Shown here: one piece after another, positions 9,192 through 16,563 of the stretch
Position numbering within the stretch: position 1 is the first letter of the stretch
Layout of the letters: each line of letters opens with the position of its first letter
Origin: an uncultured Schlesneria sp.
GTDB lineage: Bacteria; Planctomycetota; Planctomycetia; Planctomycetales; Planctomycetaceae
DNA length: 64,000 nucleotides
Assembly: GCA_903858935.1 (NCBI GenBank)
Contig: CAIOKO010000016.1
Coordinates: 1 to 64,000 of the forward strand
Direction of reading: 5' to 3'
The notes under the pieces: model-generated
Told to the model about the DNA's origin: nothing
The model's input: only the letters and a program-made list of their open reading frames with translations
Databases searched by the model: none
Program-made: the position numbers and the translations under genes

Positions 9192-11423
9192 ATGACGAAC
9201 CCTGACGATCTGATGTCGTCGCTGACCGGCGTCCTGCGGCAGTACTGGGGTTACGACTCGTTTCGACCGCTGCAGGCCGAGGCGATGCGGGCGATCCTCG
9301 AAAACCGTGACTCCGTTGTTGTTCTGCCAACCGGTGGTGGCAAATCAATCTGCTTTCAGGCTCCTGCTGTCGCATTACCGGGCTTGGCGGTGGTCGTTTC
9401 GCCGCTGATTTCACTCATGAAGGATCAGGTCGACGCTCTTACCGAATGTGGAATCCCCGCCGCGTGCGTAAACAGTTCGATGAGTAACTCAGAACGGTTA
9501 CATGTGGCGAACCGGATACGCAGCGGAGAACTCAAGCTGCTCTATGTTGCTCCCGAGCGACTTTGTAATGACAAGATGCTCGATTTTCTTGAGACGAGCC
9601 AGGTCTCATTTTTTGCGATCGACGAAGCACATTGTATCAGCGCATGGGGACATGACTTTCGGCCTGAATACCGGATGTTGCAACAATTGCGATCTCGCTT
9701 CCCTGGCATCGGCGTCCACGCCTATACGGCGACGGCCACAGAGCACGTTCGACATGATATTTCGGAACAACTGGGGCTTCGTGATCCCGAATGGCTCATC
9801 GGTTCATTCGATCGTCCGAACCTCGTTTACCGTGTGCAGCGGAAATCTGACGTTGTGAAACAGATCCGATCGGTGATTGATGCTCACCCGAACGAATCGG
9901 GGATCGTCTACTGTATTTCACGACGCGAAGTCGACGAGACCGCAGCACTGCTGTCACGAGCCAGTTATAAGGTTCGCCCTTATCATGCGGGGTTGTCCGA
10001 CGCAGATCGTATCAAGCATCAGGATGAGTTCCTGAACGAAGACACGAATATCATCGTCGCGACGGTTGCCTTTGGAATGGGAATCGACAAATCGAACGTG
10101 CGTTATGTCATTCACACGGGTGCTCCAAAGTCCCTCGAACATTATCAGCAGGAGACTGGTCGTGCGGGCCGCGATGGACTTGAGGCGGAATGCTGGTTGT
10201 TATGGACGAGCGCCAACTTCATGACCTGGCGCAAGATGCAGGAAGATCTTCCCGACGACGCACGGGAGCAAGCTTATGAAAGCCTGAAAGGGATCGAAAG
10301 GTTTTGTACGGGAATCGTCTGTCGGCATAAGGCACTGGTCGAGCACTTTGACCAGTCGTACGAATCCAGTAACTGCAAGGCCTGCGATGTCTGCCTGGAT
10401 CAGTTGGACCTCGTCCCCGACCCGTTGATTGTCAGTCAAAAAATTCTGTCGTGCGTTGTGCGGGTCAAAGAGAGCTTCGGTGCCGACTACGTCGCACAGG
10501 TTCTTGTCGGTTCGAAAGAGGCTCGGATCCTGGGAAACGGTCATGATTCGCTTTCAACTTACGGATTGTTGAAACAAGAGCGAAAAGAAGCCATTCGTGA
10601 TTGGATCGAACAACTCGGCTCACAGGGTTTTCTCGAACGCGTTGGTGAATTCAACACGCTGAAAGTGACTGACAACGGCTGGAAGCTTTTAAAAGGTCAG
10701 GCCACTGCAAGACTGCTGAAACCGTCTATCAACAAGAAGTCGGCAGCCGACAAGAAGTCGAAGGTCGAGGCGACATCGTGGGAGGGTGTCGATCACGAAT
10801 TGTTCGAAGTTCTTCGTGGGCTGAGGCGGCAAGTGGCCGAAGGCCACGCTGTTCCGCCGTTCGTGATTTTCGCCGACACGACACTGCGTGATCTGGCTCG
10901 TCGACGTCCAACAACGATGACAAACTTCCGTCAGATTCACGGCGTTGGTGACAAGAAGACTGCCGATTTCGGTACACTTTTCACCGACGCAATCCGCGAA
11001 CACTGCGAGCAGCACAATCTGAGCGTAAACGCGATGGGCTCCGACGCCGTAACCGGACCATCCGCCTCAAATCCAAAACCTCAGACTTCCCTCAACAGGG
11101 ACGTCGCGGTATCACTTTCGACTTCAAAACAACTTGCATTCGATCTGTTTCGCGAAGGCAAATCGATTGATCACGTTGCGACGGCCACTGCACGTTCGCC
11201 ATCCACGATCAGTGATTACCTGTCCGAATTCATCGGAATCACGCATCAGAGCGATCCCGCGCCCTGGGTCAGCGAATCTGTGTTCAAACGGATTCGAGAA
11301 GCGGCAAATAAGGTTGGAATGGACCGTATGAAACCAATCTTTGAAGCATTGGGTGAAACGGTTCATTACGATCAAATTCGGATTGCCCTCGCGTGCATCA
11401 AGAATCTGCCGCCTGTTACTTAA
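9192..11423 (+). CDS. recQ: ATP-dependent DNA helicase RecQ
   Basis: Superfamily 2 3'-5' DNA helicase acting in recombination and replication-fork repair. Walker A is PTGGGKS (residues 46-52) and Walker B is DEAH (144-147) followed by the aromatic-rich loop CISAWGHDFRPEY. Helicase motif VI appears as QETGRAGRDG. A zinc site follows (CRHKALVEHF then CKACDVC), then the RQC winged helix, an HRDC domain (about 530-610) and a C-terminal HTH_40-like domain (IDHVATATARSPSTISDYLSEFIG region). The order helicase-zinc-RQC-HRDC-HTH is seen in several bacterial RecQ proteins. ATG 9192 has AGGTGG upstream and begins at the usual family N-terminus. The stop is shared as TTAA with the convergent P450 gene. 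Confidence 0.95.
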   Translation: MTNPDDLMSSLTGVLRQYWGYDSFRPLQAEAMRAILENRDSVVVLPTGGGKSICFQAPAVALPGLAVVVSPLISLMKDQVDALTECGIPAACVNSSMSNSERLHVANRIRSGELKLLYVAPERLCNDKMLDFLETSQVSFFAIDEAHCISAWGHDFRPEYRMLQQLRSRFPGIGVHAYTATATEHVRHDISEQLGLRDPEWLIGSFDRPNLVYRVQRKSDVVKQIRSVIDAHPNESGIVYCISRREVDETAALLSRASYKVRPYHAGLSDADRIKHQDEFLNEDTNIIVATVAFGMGIDKSNVRYVIHTGAPKSLEHYQQETGRAGRDGLEAECWLLWTSANFMTWRKMQEDLPDDAREQAYESLKGIERFCTGIVCRHKALVEHFDQSYESSNCKACDVCLDQLDLVPDPLIVSQKILSCVVRVKESFGADYVAQVLVGSKEARILGNGHDSLSTYGLLKQERKEAIRDWIEQLGSQGFLERVGEFNTLKVTDNGWKLLKGQATARLLKPSINKKSAADKKSKVEATSWEGVDHELFEVLRGLRRQVAEGHAVPPFVIFADTTLRDLARRRPTTMTNFRQIHGVGDKKTADFGTLFTDAIREHCEQHNLSVNAMGSDAVTGPSASNPKPQTSLNRDVAVSLSTSKQLAFDLFREGKSIDHVATATARSPSTISDYLSEFIGITHQSDPAPWVSESVFKRIREAANKVGMDRMKPIFEALGETVHYDQIRIALACIKNLPPVT

Positions 11424-12850
11424 GCCGCACGACGGAGGACCGGAACTTCCCGCAGATCGACCAATTCGTGGATATTGCCGCGAACGGGTTGGCTCTTGAA
11501 TTGACCATCCTGACGGTCGATTCGCATCATGACACTCGTCGTCGGGCCGAGCATTGTTGAAATGACTTTGCTGCTCACCTCTGAATTCGGTACGACCGAC
11601 AGCTTAAACCGCTGCAGGATTGTCGGCAGGGCCGTTTTCATAATCAGCATCGCCAAAGGGGCACCAACACACATTCTTGGCCCGGCCCCAAAGGGCAGAT
11701 ATTCGTAAGCCGACGGAGTCATTTGCAACCAACGGTCAGGCTGAAACACGTCTGGGTCTGCATAGATATCTGGCATGTGATGAGTCATGAATTGACTAAA
11801 GACAATTCCGGCTCCCGGTGCCAACTTGAACGGCCCCAGTTCGACCGGTAACGCCGTGACCCGTTGCGAGTACGACGAGGCTGGCAAAACTCGCATACTC
11901 TCTTTGATTGTTCGTTCAACGAAGGTCAGCTTCTCAACCTGTTCAAGCGATGGAAATCCACCCGTCAGATACGTTGACACCTCGCGATGAAATTTGGTCA
12001 TCTCGGTCGGATGCTGAGCCAGCAAGAAGAGCGTCCAGGACAGAGAATGTGCAGTGGTCAGATGCGCGGCAGCAAACATCAGGGCCGCTGAACCGACCAA
12101 TTCTTCGTCGGAAATACTTCCTTCGCTATCGTGCGCGTTGATCAAAATCGAAAGAGCATCAGTACCACCAGAATTCTCTTTCCTCAGGCGGATCATGTCC
12201 AGGATTTCGGCTTCAAGTTTTCCGGCATAGGCGAGCAAGTCACCGTAGCGACCGGCGATTGTTGTATCAGCGACGAAGGCCCCCATGCCAAGTTCATGAT
12301 TGAGGTGAACCCATTCATCGATCATGTGACCGATCTTATATGCGACCTCTGGTTGATCGATCCCAAATAGAATGCTGCTCGTTAATCGCAACATAAAGTC
12401 GGTCATATCGCGATTGATATCCCGTTCTGTACCGGGCTCCCAATCGGCGAGCATGGACTCAACTTCAACCTGAATCGCGGGGATATAATTCAAGATCGCT
12501 TTCTTCATGAAAGCGTCCATGACCATCCGGCGATTGCGTTTATGCTGTTCGCCATTCATGCTGAGCAAACCGGATGTCAGACGGCGTTGCGAAGAATTTC
12601 GCGATCCCCGAATGGCGAAAAACTGAGAATGAAAGGTGTTCATATCGCTCAACACCTGATGGTTGAACTCGGGACCGAACACGAAATAGATTCGTTGGCC
12701 CTGCTCTTCCATTGCACAGATGTTGCCGTGTTCTGCATGTAGCCTTCGCAGACACGCGATCGGATCATCCGGGAAGTCCATCAGCCTTCCGTAGGTGATC
12801 GGGAGAGGTTCATCGGCACAGCGAGCAATGGTCAAATTCGAGGGAATCAT
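11420..12850 (-). CDS. Cytochrome P450
   Basis: Heme-thiolate monooxygenase of 476 residues, probably soluble because no membrane anchor is seen. The heme-binding loop FGAGPRMCVG places the axial ligand at Cys394. The ExxR motif is ESMR in the K helix, and the I helix carries MFAAAHLTTAHS, which has His-Leu-Thr-Thr in place of the usual Gly-x-Asp/Glu-Thr pattern. That may alter proton delivery, so the reaction chemistry is uncertain. No ferredoxin or reductase gene is adjacent, so redox partners must come from elsewhere. The gene stands alone, convergent with recQ. The substrate is unknown; bacterial relatives act on fatty acids, terpenes or sterols. Confidence 0.93.
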   Translation of the reverse strand: MIPSNLTIARCADEPLPITYGRLMDFPDDPIACLRRLHAEHGNICAMEEQGQRIYFVFGPEFNHQVLSDMNTFHSQFFAIRGSRNSSQRRLTSGLLSMNGEQHKRNRRMVMDAFMKKAILNYIPAIQVEVESMLADWEPGTERDINRDMTDFMLRLTSSILFGIDQPEVAYKIGHMIDEWVHLNHELGMGAFVADTTIAGRYGDLLAYAGKLEAEILDMIRLRKENSGGTDALSILINAHDSEGSISDEELVGSAALMFAAAHLTTAHSLSWTLFLLAQHPTEMTKFHREVSTYLTGGFPSLEQVEKLTFVERTIKESMRVLPASSYSQRVTALPVELGPFKLAPGAGIVFSQFMTHHMPDIYADPDVFQPDRWLQMTPSAYEYLPFGAGPRMCVGAPLAMLIMKTALPTILQRFKLSVVPNSEVSSKVISTMLGPTTSVMMRIDRQDGQFKSQPVRGNIHELVDLREVPVLRRAA

Positions 12851-13513
12851 AAGAATCGTCTACCTTGACTTTCAAACGAACGCATCCTGCGATCGAGGCA
12901 CAGCATTATTTAACAATTTCCGTCAATGACCACTAGGGGGACTCAGAAAATCTGATCAGTTGCGATAAAAATCCGTTTTGAATCGGTTTTGACGTTCATT
13001 CTAATCCGTCCCCCCCGTACGTCACCAAAATTTCTTAGCCATCCCGAAAGCGTTTGGAACGCTCATTGCATCATTGACAAGGGTCCTCGAAAACTGCCAC
13101 TTTTTCATGGCGTTCATGTGTAGCAGTAGAAAAAACAAAATGATTCGCTGTCATGATTTTCCGGCTGAATGGGTTGGATAAGATGTTTCAGTAATTTTCT
13201 TGAGAGTTTTCTCTGAACAATCGCTAAAATACGTGAAATTCGGAGGTAGGATTTCAGCAAATGGTAAACTTTGCCGCATCGAATCGAGATTGGGCCTTTA
13301 CCGAACCGATTTTGAAATAGTGATCCGCAGCGGGCGGTTCCGCTCCGTGAACTCAAGGATTTTTAGGGACACTTAAAACGTCGAGTACTCGAAGCAACTC
13401 AAGGATGTTCGAAGAATTTAAGCCGAAAGCTGACGAGACGGTTGCTGAAGTGACTATTTAACGGTTGGCAATCTTTTCAATCGAAACGAAACAACGCTCA
13501 GGAAACCTTGCCC
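12851..13513. other. Intergenic region, 663 bases, no gene recognised
   Basis: This holds the promoters of the P450 gene (leftward) and the secreted protein at 13514 (rightward). An 80-residue open frame on the minus strand (13114-13356) has no ribosome binding site, no family resemblance and a basic low-complexity composition, so I do not call it a gene. A run of seven C's occurs near 13010. No repeat or RNA structure was recognised. Confidence 0.4.
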
Positions 13514-15190
13514 ATGATGACAAACGGATTGATCGGGAAGCTTTCCCGGATGTTGCCCGTTACGGCAATGTTAACTGCGTTTTCAGTGCTGGTTGCAAAG
13601 CCATGTATTGCACAACCGGCACGATTCTTAAACCCTCCGGTGCCGCTGGGATCGCCGTATTTGGTGAACGGGCCTGTGGCGAACTCATATGGAACACCAC
13701 CAATGGTGATCGGCCCTGCCCCGGCAGGATATCCGCTTTATCCTCAGTTCGTTCCCGTAGCCCCTTATCCACCGCCGGTCGTTTATCCGGTTGCGCCCTA
13801 CACCGTCCGTCGACCGACATCATTTCAGAACAGCATCGCTACTGCGCAACCTCAAATTCCTGCGGTATCACAACGGATTTACGGTCCGGCACCTGCGGCA
13901 CCAACTGTGGAACAACCCGCGCCAATCGGAAATTTGCGATTGACTGTGAGTGAAAGCTTTCTTAACAGACTCGTCGCTCGAGACGAAACCAAGCCTGGAG
14001 AAGTCCGAGATTTCATTCTAGGTGCGCAAGTTTCCGGGCGACAGACAACTGCGACTCAGGTTCGGTTGGACTTACTTCCAGGTGCTGCGAAAGCCCATGG
14101 TACACTTGTGCTGAATGGTACGACCCAAAGTGCGACAACCGGTGTGACGCCGCAGGCCATGGTCGATGTCGCGAGCCAACAACAGTTCGTCGCCGTCAAA
14201 GAGATCTTTTTCGACGGAATGCAGTTTTCGACACGACATGCCGTCGTTCATGTGCGAGCCAAAAATCAAACATTGGGAGCCATGACGCCATTGACCGGAA
14301 CATTGTTCGGTGGGATTGCGAACCGTATTGCTTATCGAGAAGCTGAGCGTCGCAAACCTGAAGCTGAAGCGGTTGCCCGTGACCGTGTTGCCGAAAGGGT
14401 CTTTCCGGAATTCGATAATGCGATTGACCAGCAGCTCGCGTCCGCCAACGATCAACTGGAAACAAAGGTCCGTCGGCTGCTGCGGACGGCAAACCTAATG
14501 CCGACTCTGCAGCAAGTTTCAACAACAGATACAACACTAAACTATTCATTGCAAGTGGCGACCGATGCCCCAATAACATCGTCCCCGGCATTCGAAAGCC
14601 GACGAAATGTCGACCGCGGATTGAGTCTCATGGTTCACGAAAGCTTGCTGAACGCACTGGTGGCTCGTTCCGGTTTGAAAGGGATGAAAACGACCGATCG
14701 CGAAATCAAGGCGTTGATCGCACCGTTCGAATACAAGACTGGTAAAGACGATTTAGAGAAGGCTCAGCCGCCGATAGGCCTACCGGGAATGGACAATGTC
14801 GTTACAGATATCGAATTTGACGAATCTGATCCACTGACAATTCGGCTGGAACAAGGCCGGGCGCTAGTAACAATGCGGGCGAAATTCAAGCCGGCTGGAC
14901 AGGACGTTTTGCCCGCTTTGGCCGTGACAATTCCTTATACAAACGAACTTATTGGTGATAAATTCGTTGTCACACCTGGCAAAGTTCAAGTCGCGGCCCT
15001 CGATAGCGATGATGAATCCGCAATACCACCGCTTGCCATGAATCTGTTGTCAAACGCCATCAATGCCAGCCTTTCAAAGCTAGCCACTGATAGAGCTTTA
15101 CCGACATTGCTTTGGCCATTTAGCGGACCGGCTCCCCGAATTGTCGAGGTTCAGACGGAAGTCGGCTGGGGTGCAGTCTCGGTGGAATGA
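13514..15190 (+). CDS. Secreted planctomycete protein with internal duplication, function unknown
   Basis: Exported protein of about 558 residues. A signal peptide (MLPVTAMLTAFSVLVAKPCIA) is followed by a Pro/Tyr-rich segment (about 35-100) with repeated YP and PVAPY elements, typical of extended surface-exposed linkers. The rest contains two related modules, one starting LTVSESFLNRLVAR and one LMVHESLLNALVAR about 220 residues later. Each is followed by a beta-rich region, so an internal duplication is likely. A charged helix (YREAERRKPEAEAVARDRVAER) lies between them. ATG 13514 has AGGAAA 9 bases upstream; a TTG at 13508 is the alternative. I do not recognise the family beyond similarity to planctomycete hypothetical proteins. 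Confidence 0.75.
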   Translation: MMTNGLIGKLSRMLPVTAMLTAFSVLVAKPCIAQPARFLNPPVPLGSPYLVNGPVANSYGTPPMVIGPAPAGYPLYPQFVPVAPYPPPVVYPVAPYTVRRPTSFQNSIATAQPQIPAVSQRIYGPAPAAPTVEQPAPIGNLRLTVSESFLNRLVARDETKPGEVRDFILGAQVSGRQTTATQVRLDLLPGAAKAHGTLVLNGTTQSATTGVTPQAMVDVASQQQFVAVKEIFFDGMQFSTRHAVVHVRAKNQTLGAMTPLTGTLFGGIANRIAYREAERRKPEAEAVARDRVAERVFPEFDNAIDQQLASANDQLETKVRRLLRTANLMPTLQQVSTTDTTLNYSLQVATDAPITSSPAFESRRNVDRGLSLMVHESLLNALVARSGLKGMKTTDREIKALIAPFEYKTGKDDLEKAQPPIGLPGMDNVVTDIEFDESDPLTIRLEQGRALVTMRAKFKPAGQDVLPALAVTIPYTNELIGDKFVVTPGKVQVAALDSDDESAIPPLAMNLLSNAINASLSKLATDRALPTLLWPFSGPAPRIVEVQTEVGWGAVSVE

Positions 15191-15198
15191 AACGAAAT

Positions 15199-15226
15199 GA
15201 GCTCCGAAATCGTCGGAGCTCGCTTT
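15199..15226 (+). terminator. Intrinsic terminator after the 13.5 kb gene
   Basis: A perfect 9-base stem GAGCTCCGA / TCGGAGCTC (15199-15207 and 15213-15221) with a 5-base loop is followed by GCTTT. It sits 8 bases after the stop codon and between two convergent genes. The short T-run makes it moderate; it could serve both directions. Confidence 0.65.
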
Positions 15227-15253
15227 ATCGATTTTTGCAGGACAATCGTCCGA

Positions 15254-15583
15254 TCAAAGGGCGATATCCAAATCGTGTAGCTGCAGAACCTGATCGAGTT
15301 TCGTGATCTCAAGAACTTCACGAATGTCAGCCGAAGGGTTGTACAGGTGAACTTCAATCCCTTTTTTCCGAATCGAGGCCAGAAGGCCTAGCAACCCGCT
15401 CGGGATCAATCGAACTCGCGTCAGATCAAACGCAAGAACCTGACAGTTGTTCGCACGAATGATTTCAAGCAATTCGTCACGACACTCAGCAACATTGATG
15501 TCATCAATAACTTCTCGCCCACCAAATCCAAGTACTGTCAGCTCACCCGCCTGATAGACCTCAAGATTCGAAACCGTTTGCAT
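15254..15583 (-). CDS. STAS-domain protein (anti-sigma factor antagonist-like)
   Basis: A single STAS domain of 109 residues, the fold of SpoIIAA/RsbV proteins that bind anti-sigma factors in partner-switching regulation. The pattern is typical: beta strand VYQAGELTVLGF, then helix, then LAFDLTRVRLIPSGLLGLLA, with Ser at the position that is phosphorylated in regulated members (usually DSSG, here PSG). No anti-sigma kinase or phosphatase gene is next to it, so its partner is probably encoded elsewhere. It is cytoplasmic and convergent with the secreted-protein gene. Other STAS proteins sense small ligands, so a role in signalling is likely but not specified. Confidence 0.85.
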   Translation of the reverse strand: MQTVSNLEVYQAGELTVLGFGGREVIDDINVAECRDELLEIIRANNCQVLAFDLTRVRLIPSGLLGLLASIRKKGIEVHLYNPSADIREVLEITKLDQVLQLHDLDIAL

Positions 15584-16058
15584 CCGAAATTTCCCCTACG
15601 AGTAAGAAATAAAAAAACAAAACCGACTCAAAAATATCGCTGGCCGCCGACCCAGCAAAAAAACATGCCATCAAATCTGACGCATGAAATACCTTCTTTA
15701 ACTCTACGCAATTGCCGCTCCAACCGCGGGAATCTTGCAGAAAATTGTAAATCGACCAAAAAGTTGCTGCTTAACACGGATTTGCCAGTCTTGTTTTCGA
15801 CGGAAAGTCAGTGAAAATTGGTCTTTCCTTGGTTACTGAACGCCGCATGTAATTAATACCTCGGATCTGTGAAAAAGATGCGTAAACCTCAGCACCATCG
15901 CCTCACGCAGGCTGTTAAGGCAATTTTTGCAACAAAATTTGTCAAAAAATCAACAGCATTGCCTTCAACAAGTTATGGAACGCCCTTGCTTCGGAGATTT
16001 GACATCTTATAATTCTCGTACGTGTGTGGATTCTGGATTTTTCAGGAGCAAATCAATT
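15584..16058. other. Intergenic region, 475 bases, AT-rich
   Basis: This lies between the divergent STAS gene and the iron-sulfur carrier gene. It is richer in A and T than its surroundings, with several A-runs. Open frames running through it have no ribosome binding site or family resemblance. It presumably holds both promoters; no operator such as an IscR or Fur box could be identified by eye. Confidence 0.4.
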
Positions 16059-16391
16059 ATGGCTGTAACGTTGACCGAGAAGGCTGCAACCGAGATCAAA
16101 CGCATCCGAGCCGAGAGCAAAATTCCTGACGAATTTGTTTTGCGAGTCGGTGTCCGAGCCGGTGGCTGTTCCGGTTGGGACTATTCATTCAACTTCGACG
16201 ATACTCAGGACACGACGAAAGACTTCGTTTCCGAGCAACATGGCGTAAAGCTTGCTGTTGATAAGCGTTTCGATCTGCACCTCGACGGAACGGAAATCGA
16301 CTTCATCGATGATCTGAACCGACGCGGTTTCAAGTTCAACAATCCAAACGCACAGAAGACTTGCGGTTGCGGCAGCAGCTTTGCCATGTAA
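16059..16391 (+). CDS. A-type iron-sulfur cluster carrier (HesB/IscA/ErpA family)
   Basis: Cytoplasmic 110-residue A-type carrier that holds an Fe-S cluster and passes it to apo-proteins. The three conserved cysteines are present: Cys37 in GGCSGW and Cys102/Cys104 in TCGCGSSF near the C-terminus. ATG 16059 is chosen because AGGAG lies upstream and the conserved domain begins immediately; a longer reading adds 44 unrelated residues. The gene stands alone, not inside an isc or suf operon. A hairpin with a T-run follows it. Confidence 0.93.
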   Translation: MAVTLTEKAATEIKRIRAESKIPDEFVLRVGVRAGGCSGWDYSFNFDDTQDTTKDFVSEQHGVKLAVDKRFDLHLDGTEIDFIDDLNRRGFKFNNPNAQKTCGCGSSFAM

Positions 16392-16436
16392 TCAAGCGTC
16401 TTTGTCGCGTTTGATTCCGACATTAACGAGATCAAT

Positions 16437-16482
16437 ATACCCCGGCTCCGCTACTTCTTGATTGCGGGGTCGGGTATTTTTT
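16437..16482 (+). terminator. Intrinsic terminator after the iron-sulfur carrier gene
   Basis: Imperfect stem: ATACCC (16437-16442) pairs with GGGTAT (16472-16477), with an inner CCGC/GCGG pair. It is followed by a run of six T's (16477-16482). It is correctly placed 45 bases after the stop codon, in the spacer before the convergent MMPL gene. Confidence 0.65.
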
Positions 16483-16563
16483 ACATCTGAGGCGTCAGCT
16501 TTTCTGATTCGCTTGTTCTCGTTTCGACAACATAGCCCGAATTTACTTCCCTTCACCGCCCCG

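Noticed and set aside
13114-13356. 80-residue minus-strand frame
   Set aside because: There is no ribosome binding site, the composition is basic and low-complexity, and it lies in the promoter region between two clear genes.
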